A stretch of DNA of 7,909 nucleotides, taken from positions 1-7,909 of the forward strand of contig DDWC01000127.1 of NCBI GenBank assembly GCA_002345475.1. Reading direction: 5' to 3'. The notes under the pieces were generated by a model. That model did no database searches and was not told the DNA's origin. It worked only from the letters and a program-made list of their open reading frames with translations. How positions within the stretch are numbered: the first letter of the stretch is position 1; the number at the start of each line of letters is the position of its first letter. Shown piece after piece: positions 1 through 5,849 of this stretch. Position numbers and translations under genes: made by a program. The DNA comes from Firmicutes bacterium UBA2296 (GTDB taxonomy: Bacteria > Bacillota > UBA994).

Positions 1-378
1 AAGCATCTGGCTCTTGTCCTTGTCTTGGCAATTCTCATGTATTTTGCTCTGCAGGGACTTCTGGCGGTATTGCGCGAGGTCTACGAAATTGACAATCTGC
101 TCTGGCTAGCCGTGCTCTTTCCGGTGGCGAAAATCCTGGGGGATCTCCTCGCACTGGCCATGCAACTGCGCCGCGGGTATTTTTTTCTGGAAGACTGGTT
201 TCGTGAAAGCCTGTGGTTTGTTCTTTTTTACGGGCTGCTGACCGCACTTAGCGCGGAGTTCTGGCGGAACTTTCTTGGTGTAGGAGCGTACCCGGACATG
301 ACGTTCATGGCAGTAGTCTGCTATGCCCTGCTGGACTACGAGCGAGAGAAGAAAAGCGCTCGTGTGGGGCGGCGCTGA
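1..378 (+). CDS. Unrecognised multi-span membrane protein, 5' end outside window
   Basis: The reading frame is open from the first base of the window (AAG CAT CTG GCT...) to a TGA at 376-378, so the gene almost certainly begins upstream; the in-frame TTG at 25 and ATG at 37 lie inside a hydrophobic segment and have no ribosome binding site. About 125 residues are visible. They hold roughly four hydrophobic stretches: one at the very start (LVLVLAILMYFALQGLLAVL), one around NLLWLAVLFPVAKILGDLL, one around LWFVLFYGLLTAL, and a shorter one near FMAVVCYALL. The tail is basic (EREKKSARVGRR) and would be cytoplasmic by the positive-inside rule. I do not recognise the family and assign no function. 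It ends 33 nt before the DUF3343 start and is probably cotranscribed with the genes that follow. Confidence 0.7.
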   Translation, partial: KHLALVLVLAILMYFALQGLLAVLREVYEIDNLLWLAVLFPVAKILGDLLALAMQLRRGYFFLEDWFRESLWFVLFYGLLTALSAEFWRNFLGVGAYPDMTFMAVVCYALLDYEREKKSARVGRR

Positions 379-396
379 GGGGCGTCCCGTAATGAT

Positions 397-402
397 AAGG
401 AG
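397..402 (+). promoter_or_regulatory. Ribosome binding site deciding the DUF3343 start
   Basis: AAGGAG ends 9 nt before the ATG at 412. An in-frame TTG at 403 directly abuts this site and could not use it, so ATG 412 is the start. Confidence 0.75.
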
Positions 403-411
403 TTGGGACGA

Positions 412-684
412 ATGAAACTTCTGCTGGTTTTTGGCACCACCCATAATGCTTTGGCCGCTGAAGCGGCAATGTCTGTCCGGGGTGTTGCCCTGGAGGTACT
501 ACCCACGCCACGGGAGATTAGTGTGAGCTGTGGCATCAGCATTCAGTTCGACTCTGCGGACATGCCCCAGGTTATCGAACTGGCCAAGGCCCAGGAGATA
601 AAAATCGAAGGAGTGTACAGCCCATCGCCTGTATCAGTGCCTGGCAAGCGGGAGTACATTAAAATATGGGGGGAGATGCAATGA
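412..684 (+). CDS. DUF3343 family protein (putative Se/S carrier-like)
   Basis: A 90-residue soluble protein with the DUF3343 (PF11823) pattern: an N-terminal strand MKLLLVFGTTHNALAAE, the segment LEVLPTPREISVSCGISIQF with the conserved Cys at residue 40 followed by GISI, and a C-terminal KIEGVYSPS-type region. Databases name this family 'putative Se/S carrier-like' by relation to the YedF group. Biochemical function is not established, and the lone Cys40 is the only obvious reactive residue. Length is typical. The start at ATG 412 is set by AAGGAG at 397-402. The stop codon overlaps the mscS start in ATGA (681-684), so the two are likely translationally coupled. The family call is confident; the sulfur or selenium role is inference from family naming. 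Confidence 0.85.
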   Translation: MKLLLVFGTTHNALAAEAAMSVRGVALEVLPTPREISVSCGISIQFDSADMPQVIELAKAQEIKIEGVYSPSPVSVPGKREYIKIWGEMQ

Positions 685-1538
685 CTCAGTTCGAAACGAT
701 TTCCGAGATTTTGACCCGGTTTTTTGCCGGGACGATAGGGCAGGCTACGCTTGCAGCTCTTAAAGTTCTGCTCATTCTGCTTCTCGGAAAAATCGTTCTT
801 TCCGTGGGATCAACTGTCATCAGGCGGACCTTTTGCCCAGACAGCCGCGGACTAAACTTTGAGGCAAAAAAGGCAAAGACATTGCAGCCACTAATGCTCA
901 GTTTGTTGCGCTACACAGTCTACTTCCTGGTAGCTGCGACCATACTTGATACTTTACGCATAGTGTCCACGGCCACCATACTGGCCAGTGCCGGTGTCTT
1001 CGGTCTGGCCATAGGTTTTGGAGCACAGAGCCTGGTTAAGGACGTCATCACGGGATTCTTCATTCTGTTTGAGGATCAGTTTGCGGTGGGCGAGTATGTT
1101 GATGCCGCCGGGCTTTCTGGCACGGTGGAGGAACTCGGCCTTCGCGTAACCAAGATCCGCGACTTCAGTGGCGCCCTGCACGTCATACCTAACGGTTCGA
1201 TAACCAATGTTACCAACTATGATCGGGGCAATATGCGTGCTCTGGTCAAGGTGGCCGTCGCCTACAAGGAGAACACCGAGAAAGTTATGGCGGTGCTGGA
1301 ACAGGCCATGTTAGAGTTGCGCGAAGAAAACCCGGCCATCACCGACGGGCCCCGGGTTCTGGGCATGTCTGAGTTACTGGATTCAGGGGTCGAGTTTCTG
1401 CTCTGGGCGAGAAGCTCACCAGGCGCCCAATGGGAACTGGCCCGCCAAATGCGACGCAAGGCCAAGGCAGCTCTGGACGCGGCCGGGATCGAAATACCCT
1501 TCCCGCATCGAGTGGTGTTTAACCGCACCGAAGATTAG
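681..1538 (+). CDS. mscS: Small-conductance mechanosensitive channel, MscS family
   Basis: A 285-residue integral membrane protein of the MscS family, whose members form heptameric channels that open under membrane tension and release osmolytes during hypo-osmotic shock. Predicted spans lie at about residues 22-45, 74-92 and 97-130. The third is the pore-lining helix, with the Gly/Ala-rich packing motif GLAIGFGAQSLVKDVITG at about 108-125. It is followed by the beta domain (FEDQFAVGEYV; IPNG at 169-172) and an alpha/beta C-terminal domain ending in EIPFPHRVV at 271-279. Length matches compact MscS/YkuT-type channels. ATG 681 was chosen because GGGAG at 671-675 precedes it by 5 nt; an upstream in-frame ATG at 666 has a less well placed site. 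The start overlaps the stop of the DUF3343 gene. The DUF951 gene follows after 24 nt. Confidence 0.93.
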   Translation: MTQFETISEILTRFFAGTIGQATLAALKVLLILLLGKIVLSVGSTVIRRTFCPDSRGLNFEAKKAKTLQPLMLSLLRYTVYFLVAATILDTLRIVSTATILASAGVFGLAIGFGAQSLVKDVITGFFILFEDQFAVGEYVDAAGLSGTVEELGLRVTKIRDFSGALHVIPNGSITNVTNYDRGNMRALVKVAVAYKENTEKVMAVLEQAMLELREENPAITDGPRVLGMSELLDSGVEFLLWARSSPGAQWELARQMRRKAKAALDAAGIEIPFPHRVVFNRTED

Positions 1539-1562
1539 CCGAGGATACGGAGGAATAGCGCC

Positions 1563-1781
1563 ATGCCAATGAAGCTTTATGTCGGCGATGTATTGCTACT
1601 ACGCAAAGAACACCCCTGCGGCAGCGCAGAGTGGCTGGTAACTCGAACCGGCATGGATTTTCGCATCAAGTGCCAGGGCTGCGGACATAGCGTGATGATA
1701 CCCCGAGTCAAGCTGGAGAAGGATATTAAGAAAGTGATTAAGTCTATGGGAGAGATCAAGGAGACGGAAAACGAGGGCTAG
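1563..1781 (+). CDS. DUF951 domain-containing protein
   Basis: A 72-residue protein matching DUF951 (PF06107). It has KEHPCGS at residues 15-21, EWLVTRTGMDFRIKC leading to a Cys-x2-Cys-x-His group (C37, C40, H42), MIPR at 45-48, and a basic/acidic helical tail. Cys19, Cys37, Cys40 and His42 could bind a metal, but that is inference. Function is unknown in the literature I can recall. DUF951 genes commonly sit beside an MscS channel and just upstream of rpsF in Firmicutes, as here. The start is ATG 1563, with GGAGG at 1549-1553 placed 9 nt upstream; a second in-frame ATG at 1569 would be too far from it. No terminator separates this gene from rpsF, so read-through into the ribosomal operon is likely. 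Confidence 0.9.
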   Translation: MPMKLYVGDVLLLRKEHPCGSAEWLVTRTGMDFRIKCQGCGHSVMIPRVKLEKDIKKVIKSMGEIKETENEG

Positions 1782-1787
1782 AATTGT

Positions 1788-1817
1788 TTTACACCTGCCC
1801 TTGCTTAGTGCTATAAT
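1788..1817 (+). promoter_or_regulatory. Sigma-A-type extended -10 promoter of rpsF-ssb-rpsR
   Basis: TTTACA at 1788-1793 and TATAAT at 1812-1817 are separated by 18 nt. A TG dinucleotide at 1809-1810 gives an extended -10 (TGCTATAAT). The start of transcription should fall near 1824, leaving about 60 nt of leader before rpsF. Confidence 0.8.
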
Positions 1818-1823
1818 GAGATG

Positions 1824-1884
1824 TTCTTGCTACCCTGCTCCACGCTTGACGTGGGGCCATAGTCCATGGGGAGGAGGTGCTTAA
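1824..1884 (+). promoter_or_regulatory. Structured rpsF leader, candidate S6:S18 autoregulatory element
   Basis: The leader holds an 8-bp hairpin, GCTCCACG (1837-1844) with CGTGGGGC (1850-1857), closed by a 5-nt loop. A second helix can form around it: CTACCC (1830-1835) with GGGGAG (1868-1873), containing one A.G mismatch. This outer helix takes in the first two bases of the rpsF Shine-Dalgarno AGGAGG (1872-1877), so folding and translation initiation would compete. An S6:S18-binding mRNA leader ahead of rpsF is known from many bacteria. The position and the presence of both rpsF and rpsR in the operon fit that, but I have not verified the conserved binding-site nucleotides. Confidence 0.5.
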
Positions 1885-2172
1885 ATGCGCAAGTACGAGA
1901 CCATGTTCATTCTCAATTCTGGGTTCACCAAAGAGGAACTCCCGGAAAAAGTTGAGAAGTTCACCAACGTTGTCATCAACGCTGGTGGCCAGGTTGACAA
2001 AATCACAGATTGGGGCAAGCGCCGTTTGGCTTACGAGGTCAACAAGCAGCGCGATGGCTACTTTGTGTTAGTCAATTTCTCAGCTGAACCAGGTGTGTCC
2101 AAGGAACTCGAGAGAATCTTCAGGATTTCTGAAGAGGTCGTCCGTTACCTGATCGTTCGCCTGGAAGACTAA
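1885..2172 (+). CDS. rpsF: 30S ribosomal protein S6
   Basis: A 95-residue protein with the S6 signature: N-terminal MRKYETMFIL, the central KITDWGKRRLAYEVNKQRDGYF (about residues 39-60), and the C-terminal segment ERIFRISEEVVRYLIVR. S6 is a small alpha/beta ferredoxin-like protein that binds the central domain of 16S rRNA as a heterodimer with S18, whose gene lies in the same operon. Length is normal for bacterial S6 lacking the long acidic tail of enterobacteria. ATG 1885 has AGGAGG at 1872-1877 with 7-nt spacing. The gene is first in the rpsF-ssb-rpsR operon, behind its own promoter and a structured leader. Confidence 0.97.
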   Translation: MRKYETMFILNSGFTKEELPEKVEKFTNVVINAGGQVDKITDWGKRRLAYEVNKQRDGYFVLVNFSAEPGVSKELERIFRISEEVVRYLIVRLED

Positions 2173-2191
2173 CAACTAGGAGGCGACATCT

Positions 2192-2611
2192 ATGCTAAAC
2201 AAAGTCATTCTTATCGGGAGACTAACAAGGGATCCGGAGTTGCGGTATACCCCGAATACGGGGACTGCGGTCGGGTCGTTCACATTGGCAGTCAATCGCG
2301 TCGGCGGTAAGCAAGAAGAGACCGACTTTATCGATATCGTAGTGTGGGGAAAGCAGGCGGAAAACTGCGCCCAATATCTGCGAAAGGGGAGTCTCGCCGC
2401 AGTTGACGGAAGGCTGCAAATCAGATCCTACGAGACAAAGGAAGGTCAGAAACGTCGTGCAGCGGAAGTAGTAGCATTCAGCGTGCAGTTTTTGAGCGGT
2501 CGACAGTCTGCAGGCAACTCTGATGTGGATGGTCTTACTGAGCGAAGGAATTTTGATGAGTTTGCAGGTGGCAGTGAAAATTTCACAGACGACGAAGACG
2601 TTCCGTTCTAA
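2192..2611 (+). CDS. ssb: Single-stranded DNA-binding protein
   Basis: A 139-residue SSB. The OB-fold occupies about residues 1-105, starting MLNKVILIGRLTRDPELRYT, with the conserved IVVWGKQAENCAQYL (W52) and AAVDGRLQIRSYE segments. A short, low-complexity linker follows, and the acidic tip DDEDVPF (133-139) is the motif that recruits replication and repair partners. SSB coats single-stranded DNA as a tetramer during replication, recombination and repair. The linker is shorter than in many SSBs (about 25-30 residues). AGGAGG at 2178-2183 lies 8 nt before ATG 2192. It sits 19 nt after rpsF and 27 nt before rpsR, the standard rpsF-ssb-rpsR arrangement. The nearby dnaB is a functional partner, though separately transcribed. 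Confidence 0.97.
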   Translation: MLNKVILIGRLTRDPELRYTPNTGTAVGSFTLAVNRVGGKQEETDFIDIVVWGKQAENCAQYLRKGSLAAVDGRLQIRSYETKEGQKRRAAEVVAFSVQFLSGRQSAGNSDVDGLTERRNFDEFAGGSENFTDDEDVPF

Positions 2612-2623
2612 ATAAAACAAACA

Positions 2624-2630
2624 AAGGGGG
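2624..2630 (+). promoter_or_regulatory. Ribosome binding site of rpsR, supporting a TTG start
   Basis: An AAGGGGG-type purine run ends at 2630, 8 nt before TTG 2639. No ATG or GTG is available in frame between the purine run and the conserved coding sequence, so TTG is the start. Confidence 0.7.
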
Positions 2631-2638
2631 AACCAGAA

Positions 2639-2866
2639 TTGCGCAGGCGCGGTCGTAAGCCAAGAAGACGCGTGTGTAATTTCTGCGTAGATAAGGCCAC
2701 ACACATCGATTACAAAGAGATCGATAAGTTGCGTCGCTTTATCACTGAACGCGGAAAGATTTTACCGAGACGCATTTCAGGCAACTGTGCGAAGCATCAG
2801 CGACAGCTGACAGACGCTATCAAGCGTGCTCGCAACATTGCTCTGTTACCTTACACACTGGAATAA
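2639..2866 (+). CDS. rpsR: 30S ribosomal protein S18 (zinc-motif form, TTG start)
   Basis: A 75-residue S18 with a very basic N-terminus (RRRGRKPRRR), then CNFC at residues 13-16, IDYKEIDKLRRFITERGKILPRR (about 23-45), and CAKHQRQLTDAIKRAR from residue 50. Cys13, Cys16, Cys50 and His53 form the set found in zinc-binding S18 paralogs, so this is probably the zinc-containing form. S18 binds 16S rRNA with S6. Translation starts at TTG, supported by a purine run 8 nt upstream and by the lack of any alternative start before the conserved region. The gene ends with tandem TAA TAA codons and is followed at once by an intrinsic terminator, marking the end of the operon. Confidence 0.95.
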   Translation: MRRRGRKPRRRVCNFCVDKATHIDYKEIDKLRRFITERGKILPRRISGNCAKHQRQLTDAIKRARNIALLPYTLE

Positions 2867-2876
2867 TAAGTGCCGG

Positions 2877-2905
2877 GGGGAGCTTTATAGGCTCCCCTTT
2901 GTTGT
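2877..2905 (+). terminator. Intrinsic terminator of rpsF-ssb-rpsR
   Basis: GGGGAGC (2877-2883) pairs perfectly with GCTCCCC (2891-2897) across a 7-nt loop and is followed by TTTGTTGT. The tail is interrupted by G but adequate. It starts 10 nt after the rpsR stop and separates this operon from rplI-dnaB. Confidence 0.8.
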
Positions 2906-2984
2906 CTGCAGGATTGCACGACTTTGGGGAGAATTAAAGAGGATATGACCTGGATTTATACTCTTATATATTGGAGGCGGGAGC

Positions 2985-3428
2985 ATGAAAGTAATACTGC
3001 AAAAAGACGTGAAAAACCTGGGCAAGAAGGGTGAAGCGGTGGAAGTCAGCGAAGGTTACGCCCGCAACTACCTTGTGCCGCGGGGTCTGGTCGTCATGGC
3101 CACAGATGCTAACCTCCGCACACTTAAGCAGGAACAGGACGCCAAGCAAAACCGCAAGGACCGGGAAAAGAAGGAAGCGGAACAGCTGGCTGAAAAGATT
3201 AGCAATATGAAGGTTAAAGTAACAGCAAAGGCTGGCGAAGCGGGCAAGATCTTTGGCTCCGTGACCTCAGCAGACATCGCCGCGGCCCTGGAAAAACAGG
3301 GAGTCAAGGTGGACAAGCGCAAGATAGATCTTAAAGACCCCATAAAGGTTCTGGGCGAATACAAAGTGGACGTGCGGGTTTATCAGGAGATGTCCGCCAC
3401 CCTTACCGTAAAGGTATCGGGCGAATAG
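2985..3428 (+). CDS. rplI: 50S ribosomal protein L9
   Basis: A 147-residue L9. The N-terminal rRNA-binding domain is MKVILQKDVKNLGKKGEAVEVSEGYARNYLVPRG (about residues 1-34). A long charged connecting helix follows (about 41-75, rich in K, E, Q, R), then the C-terminal domain from about 76, containing GKIFGSVTSADIAAAL (88-102) and RKIDLKDPIKVLGEY. L9 binds 23S rRNA near the L1 stalk and helps maintain frame and translation fidelity. Length is standard. GGAGG at 2973-2977 precedes ATG 2985 by 7 nt. The promoter must lie in the roughly 80 nt after the rpsR terminator, but I could not pick a convincing -35/-10 pair. dnaB begins 1 nt after the stop. Confidence 0.97.
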   Translation: MKVILQKDVKNLGKKGEAVEVSEGYARNYLVPRGLVVMATDANLRTLKQEQDAKQNRKDREKKEAEQLAEKISNMKVKVTAKAGEAGKIFGSVTSADIAAALEKQGVKVDKRKIDLKDPIKVLGEYKVDVRVYQEMSATLTVKVSGE

Positions 3429-3429
3429 C

Positions 3430-4776
3430 ATGTCCATAGACAGAGTGCCTCCCCACAGCGTCGAAGCCGAGCGATCGGTTCTTGGGGCAATCCTTCTGGA
3501 CAAGGAAATACTTATCAGCCTTTCTGTACAGCTGCAGCCCACACATTTCTATCGCGAAGTGCATAGGCAGATATACCAGGTCATGCTGGACCTCTATATA
3601 GATAACCAACCGGTAGATCTAATAACTGTGTCAGACCGTTTGGCTGGCCGAGGCAAGCTTGACGATGTGGGCGGTATCGCCTTCTTGAGCGAGCTGGCAG
3701 ACAGTACCCCCGTCATCAGCAACGCTCCCTCTTACGCAAAAATCGTCTACGAAAAATATCTGCTACGTCAGCTCATTTCTCTGGGAAGCGACATGGTGGC
3801 CTCATCCTTTGATGCCGTTGAAGAAACTTCAGCACTGCTTGAGCAGGCTGAACAACGCATCTTCAAGCTGTCACAGCTGCGCGAGAGCCGCGACGCCGTC
3901 CCCCTGGTGACAATTTTGCACAGCATTTACGATTCCCTTAATGCCGCTACAATTCAAGGCGCGGTCAGCGGAGTCCCCACGGGGTATAGTTCTCTGGACC
4001 GTCTGACCCACGGATTTCAGAAAGGTGATTTGGTCATCCTGGCCGCCCGTCCCAGCGTGGGCAAGACAGCTTTCAGTCTCAATATCGCCATGAACGCTGC
4101 CATACGCGGCAATGTGCCAGTCGCATTCTTCAGCCTGGAAATGCCCCGGGAACAGCTAGCCTTGCGCATGCTGTGTGCAGAGAGTGTGGTGCGTTCTGAA
4201 GCCGTTCGTAACGGCAGCCTCAACGACAAAGACTGGGAGCGCCTGGCCCGCGGCATACAGGATCTGTCCTCGGCCCGCATCTTCATTGATGACACGCCCT
4301 CATTGCCTGTTATGGAAATGCGCAGCAAAGCCAGGCGCCTTAAGGCCGAACATAATATTGGTCTGGTCGTTGTAGACTATCTGCAGCTGTTGCGTCATCA
4401 GTCCCGTTCAGAAAACCGGCAGCAGGAAGTCGCCGAGATCACCCGCATACTCAAAGCCACCGCCCGCGAGCTGGAAGTGCCGGTGCTGGCCCTGGCTCAG
4501 CTCAGCCGTGCCTCCGAGCAGCGCAGTGACCGCAGGCCCAACCTCAGTGATCTGCGCGAATCAGGCGAAATAGAGCAGGCCTCTGATCTGGTCATGTTCA
4601 TTTACCGCGAGGACTACCAGAACCAGCAGGCGCCCACCAGCGAAGGTGCCGGTCTCGTGGAGATTATCCTGGGCAAGCACCGCAACGGTCCTACCGGCCT
4701 GGTGCCGCTGGTTTTTCGCAAGGAATACGGCCGCTTCGAAAACGCCGCGGTCAACGTAGGCGAAGCCCCCATGTAG
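3430..4776 (+). CDS. dnaB: Replicative DNA helicase DnaB (DnaC in Bacillus naming)
   Basis: A 448-residue protein of the hexameric, 5'-3' replicative helicase family that unwinds DNA at the fork. The N-terminal helical domain (about 1-150) begins with PHSVEAERSVLGAILLD. The RecA-like domain has Walker A ARPSVGKT (206-213), SLEM with the likely catalytic Glu at 237, Walker B LVVVD ending at Asp316, a QLSR motif (357-360), the DLRESGEIEQASD segment (374-386) and KHRNGPTG (416-423) carrying the likely arginine finger. Length is typical and no intein or insertion is present. It begins 1 nt after the rplI stop with no strong Shine-Dalgarno of its own, which suggests translational coupling. It ends 14 nt before a long GC-rich hairpin. 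Partners in the window include ssb. Confidence 0.97.
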   Translation: MSIDRVPPHSVEAERSVLGAILLDKEILISLSVQLQPTHFYREVHRQIYQVMLDLYIDNQPVDLITVSDRLAGRGKLDDVGGIAFLSELADSTPVISNAPSYAKIVYEKYLLRQLISLGSDMVASSFDAVEETSALLEQAEQRIFKLSQLRESRDAVPLVTILHSIYDSLNAATIQGAVSGVPTGYSSLDRLTHGFQKGDLVILAARPSVGKTAFSLNIAMNAAIRGNVPVAFFSLEMPREQLALRMLCAESVVRSEAVRNGSLNDKDWERLARGIQDLSSARIFIDDTPSLPVMEMRSKARRLKAEHNIGLVVVDYLQLLRHQSRSENRQQEVAEITRILKATARELEVPVLALAQLSRASEQRSDRRPNLSDLRESGEIEQASDLVMFIYREDYQNQQAPTSEGAGLVEIILGKHRNGPTGLVPLVFRKEYGRFENAAVNVGEAPM

Positions 4777-4790
4777 GCTCATAAGAGTAA

Positions 4791-4830
4791 AACGGCCCGG
4801 GAAACCCCTGTGTGGGGCTCCCGGGCCGTT
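4791..4830. terminator. Bidirectional terminator hairpin between dnaB and the convergent gene
   Basis: AACGGCCCGGGA (4791-4802) pairs with TCCCGGGCCGTT (4819-4830), 12 bp without mismatch. The loop holds a nested CCCC/GGGG stem (4805-4808 with 4814-4817). Read on the minus strand it is followed by TTTTACTCTTAT, a good T-rich tail for the convergent gene. On the plus strand the tail (TTCAGTATTG) is poor, so termination of dnaB rests mainly on the very strong stem. Confidence 0.8.
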
Positions 4831-4851
4831 CAGTATTGCGAAGGCCTGGCC

Positions 4852-5652
4852 TTAGTTAGCGTTTATGATGTTGCCCGTGGCCGGTTGGTTGCCGCCCAGA
4901 TTCATCTGCCACGCTGTGAACGGAGCATGGCTGCCCAGCAGAACAACATCGTAGGGATAGGTGACCGCCTGGGTAGCTATCGCTCCAGCGGCCGGATTGG
5001 TGAGCTTGACGCCAATGTGCAATACCCCGTTGGTCACGGAAAGAGTCTGAACTTCTATGGCGTAGCCCCCGGTGGAGAACTTGCCGCGGTAGACGAGAAG
5101 AACGTCGGCGTTCGGGTTAATATTCCCCAGGTTGGTGAGCACCTTGCTCGCTTTGCCCATAATCACCACCGGATTTTCTGTCTGCAGACCGCCATAGAAG
5201 GTGCCTGCACCGGGTAGGCGGGTGAAGCTGACCGTTGATGTCGTTGGTGTCGATGGCACCTGGCCGCCGGTAGTCTTGGGTCCGATAGCCTTGCCCGGGG
5301 GTACCTTGGCACCCACGTCGTTGAAAATGGCACTTAGTTCATTGATGGGAAGAAAAACGTTGCCACCCCTGCTTATCAATGGGTTCTGCAAAGTTCGCGA
5401 AACCAGCCTGTAGGTAACTACGCTGGTGCGAACGTTAATGGTAGCTCTCTGGTTGTTGGAGAAGGTCAGGGTGATGATCTCGCTGCCGGTGTTGGCTTTG
5501 AAGTCTACCCTGGCGCCAAACAGGCCGGAAAGGCTGTTGACAGGCATATAAGCCGCCGTAGCAACCACGGGGACGTTACTTTTCGGGGCAGCGGTAGCTG
5601 CAGGCACAGCAATTATCATCATCAGAGCCAAAAGGGCGATTAGTTTACGCAT
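4852..5652 (-). CDS. Secreted protein: copper amine oxidase N-like (stalk) domain plus PrcB-type C-terminal domain
   Basis: A 266-residue exported protein. The N-terminus MRKLIALLALMMIIAVPAATAA is a signal peptide with likely cleavage after residue 21 or 22 and no lipobox. Residues of about 34-116 (AYMPVNSLSGLFGARVDF ... NVFLPINELSAIFNDVGAKV) resemble the repeat called copper amine oxidase N-terminal or stalk domain (PF07833), common in cell-surface proteins of Clostridia; it is not a catalytic domain. A Pro/Thr/Gly linker follows (about 117-140). Residues of about 186-238 (VYRGKFSTGGYAIEVQTLSV ... ATQAVTYPYDVVLL) match the PrcB C-terminal domain, named from a Treponema protease-complex subunit. 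No protease partner lies nearby. Its role, perhaps in wall or protease association, is inference. AAGGAG (complement of 5662-5667) sits 9 nt before the ATG. It is monocistronic and convergent with dnaB. Confidence 0.82.
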   Translation of the reverse strand: MRKLIALLALMMIIAVPAATAAPKSNVPVVATAAYMPVNSLSGLFGARVDFKANTGSEIITLTFSNNQRATINVRTSVVTYRLVSRTLQNPLISRGGNVFLPINELSAIFNDVGAKVPPGKAIGPKTTGGQVPSTPTTSTVSFTRLPGAGTFYGGLQTENPVVIMGKASKVLTNLGNINPNADVLLVYRGKFSTGGYAIEVQTLSVTNGVLHIGVKLTNPAAGAIATQAVTYPYDVVLLGSHAPFTAWQMNLGGNQPATGNIINAN

Positions 5653-5706
5653 GTTGACACACTCCTTGTAGATTTAGTCTTCCCCATTCTAGACGATTCT
5701 TCGGCA

Positions 5707-5734
5707 ATTATGTTCCCATCAGTCTGGTTGACAA
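5707..5734 (-). promoter_or_regulatory. Promoter of the secreted stalk/PrcB gene
   Basis: On the minus strand TTGTCA (5729-5734) and CATAAT (5707-5712) are 16 nt apart, giving a start near 5700 and a leader of about 48 nt before the ATG. Its -35 overlaps the -35 of the divergent tRNA promoter. Confidence 0.6.
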
Positions 5735-5756
5735 AGGTCAGGTCCTCTTGTATCAT
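5728..5756 (+). promoter_or_regulatory. Promoter of the tRNA-Glu/tRNA-Asp operon
   Basis: A perfect TTGACA (5728-5733) is followed by 17 nt and TATCAT (5751-5756). Transcription should begin near 5763, about 9 nt before mature tRNA-Glu. Confidence 0.8.
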
Positions 5757-5771
5757 AATTAAGTATCTACT

Positions 5772-5846
5772 GGCCCCATAGTGAAGCGGTTAACACACCA
5801 GCCTTTCACGCTGGCGACGCGGGTTCGAATCCCGCTGGGGTCACCA
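5772..5846 (+). tRNA. tRNA-Glu(UUC)
   Basis: A complete cloverleaf: acceptor GGCCCCA (5772-5778) pairs with TGGGGTC (5836-5842), including one G-T wobble, with discriminator A and encoded CCA (5844-5846). The anticodon stem CCAGC/GCTGG encloses loop CTTTCAC, with anticodon TTC at 5805-5807. The T loop is TTCGAAT. It is the first gene of a two-tRNA operon and lies 3 nt before tRNA-Asp. Confidence 0.97.
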
Positions 5847-5849
5847 AAT

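Noticed and set aside
2222..2704. Minus-strand reading frame of 160 codons
   Set aside because: It is antisense to ssb and the start of rpsR, both of which are unmistakable, and has no promoter or ribosome binding site.
2914..2970. Possible rplI promoter using TTGCAC at 2914-2919 or TATACT at 2957-2962
   Set aside because: No pair of -35 and -10 elements has acceptable sequence and spacing, so no promoter is called although one is expected in this gap.
4810..5217. Plus-strand reading frame of 135 codons
   Set aside because: It lies wholly antisense to the stalk/PrcB gene, starts inside the terminator hairpin, has no ribosome binding site and shows no family resemblance.
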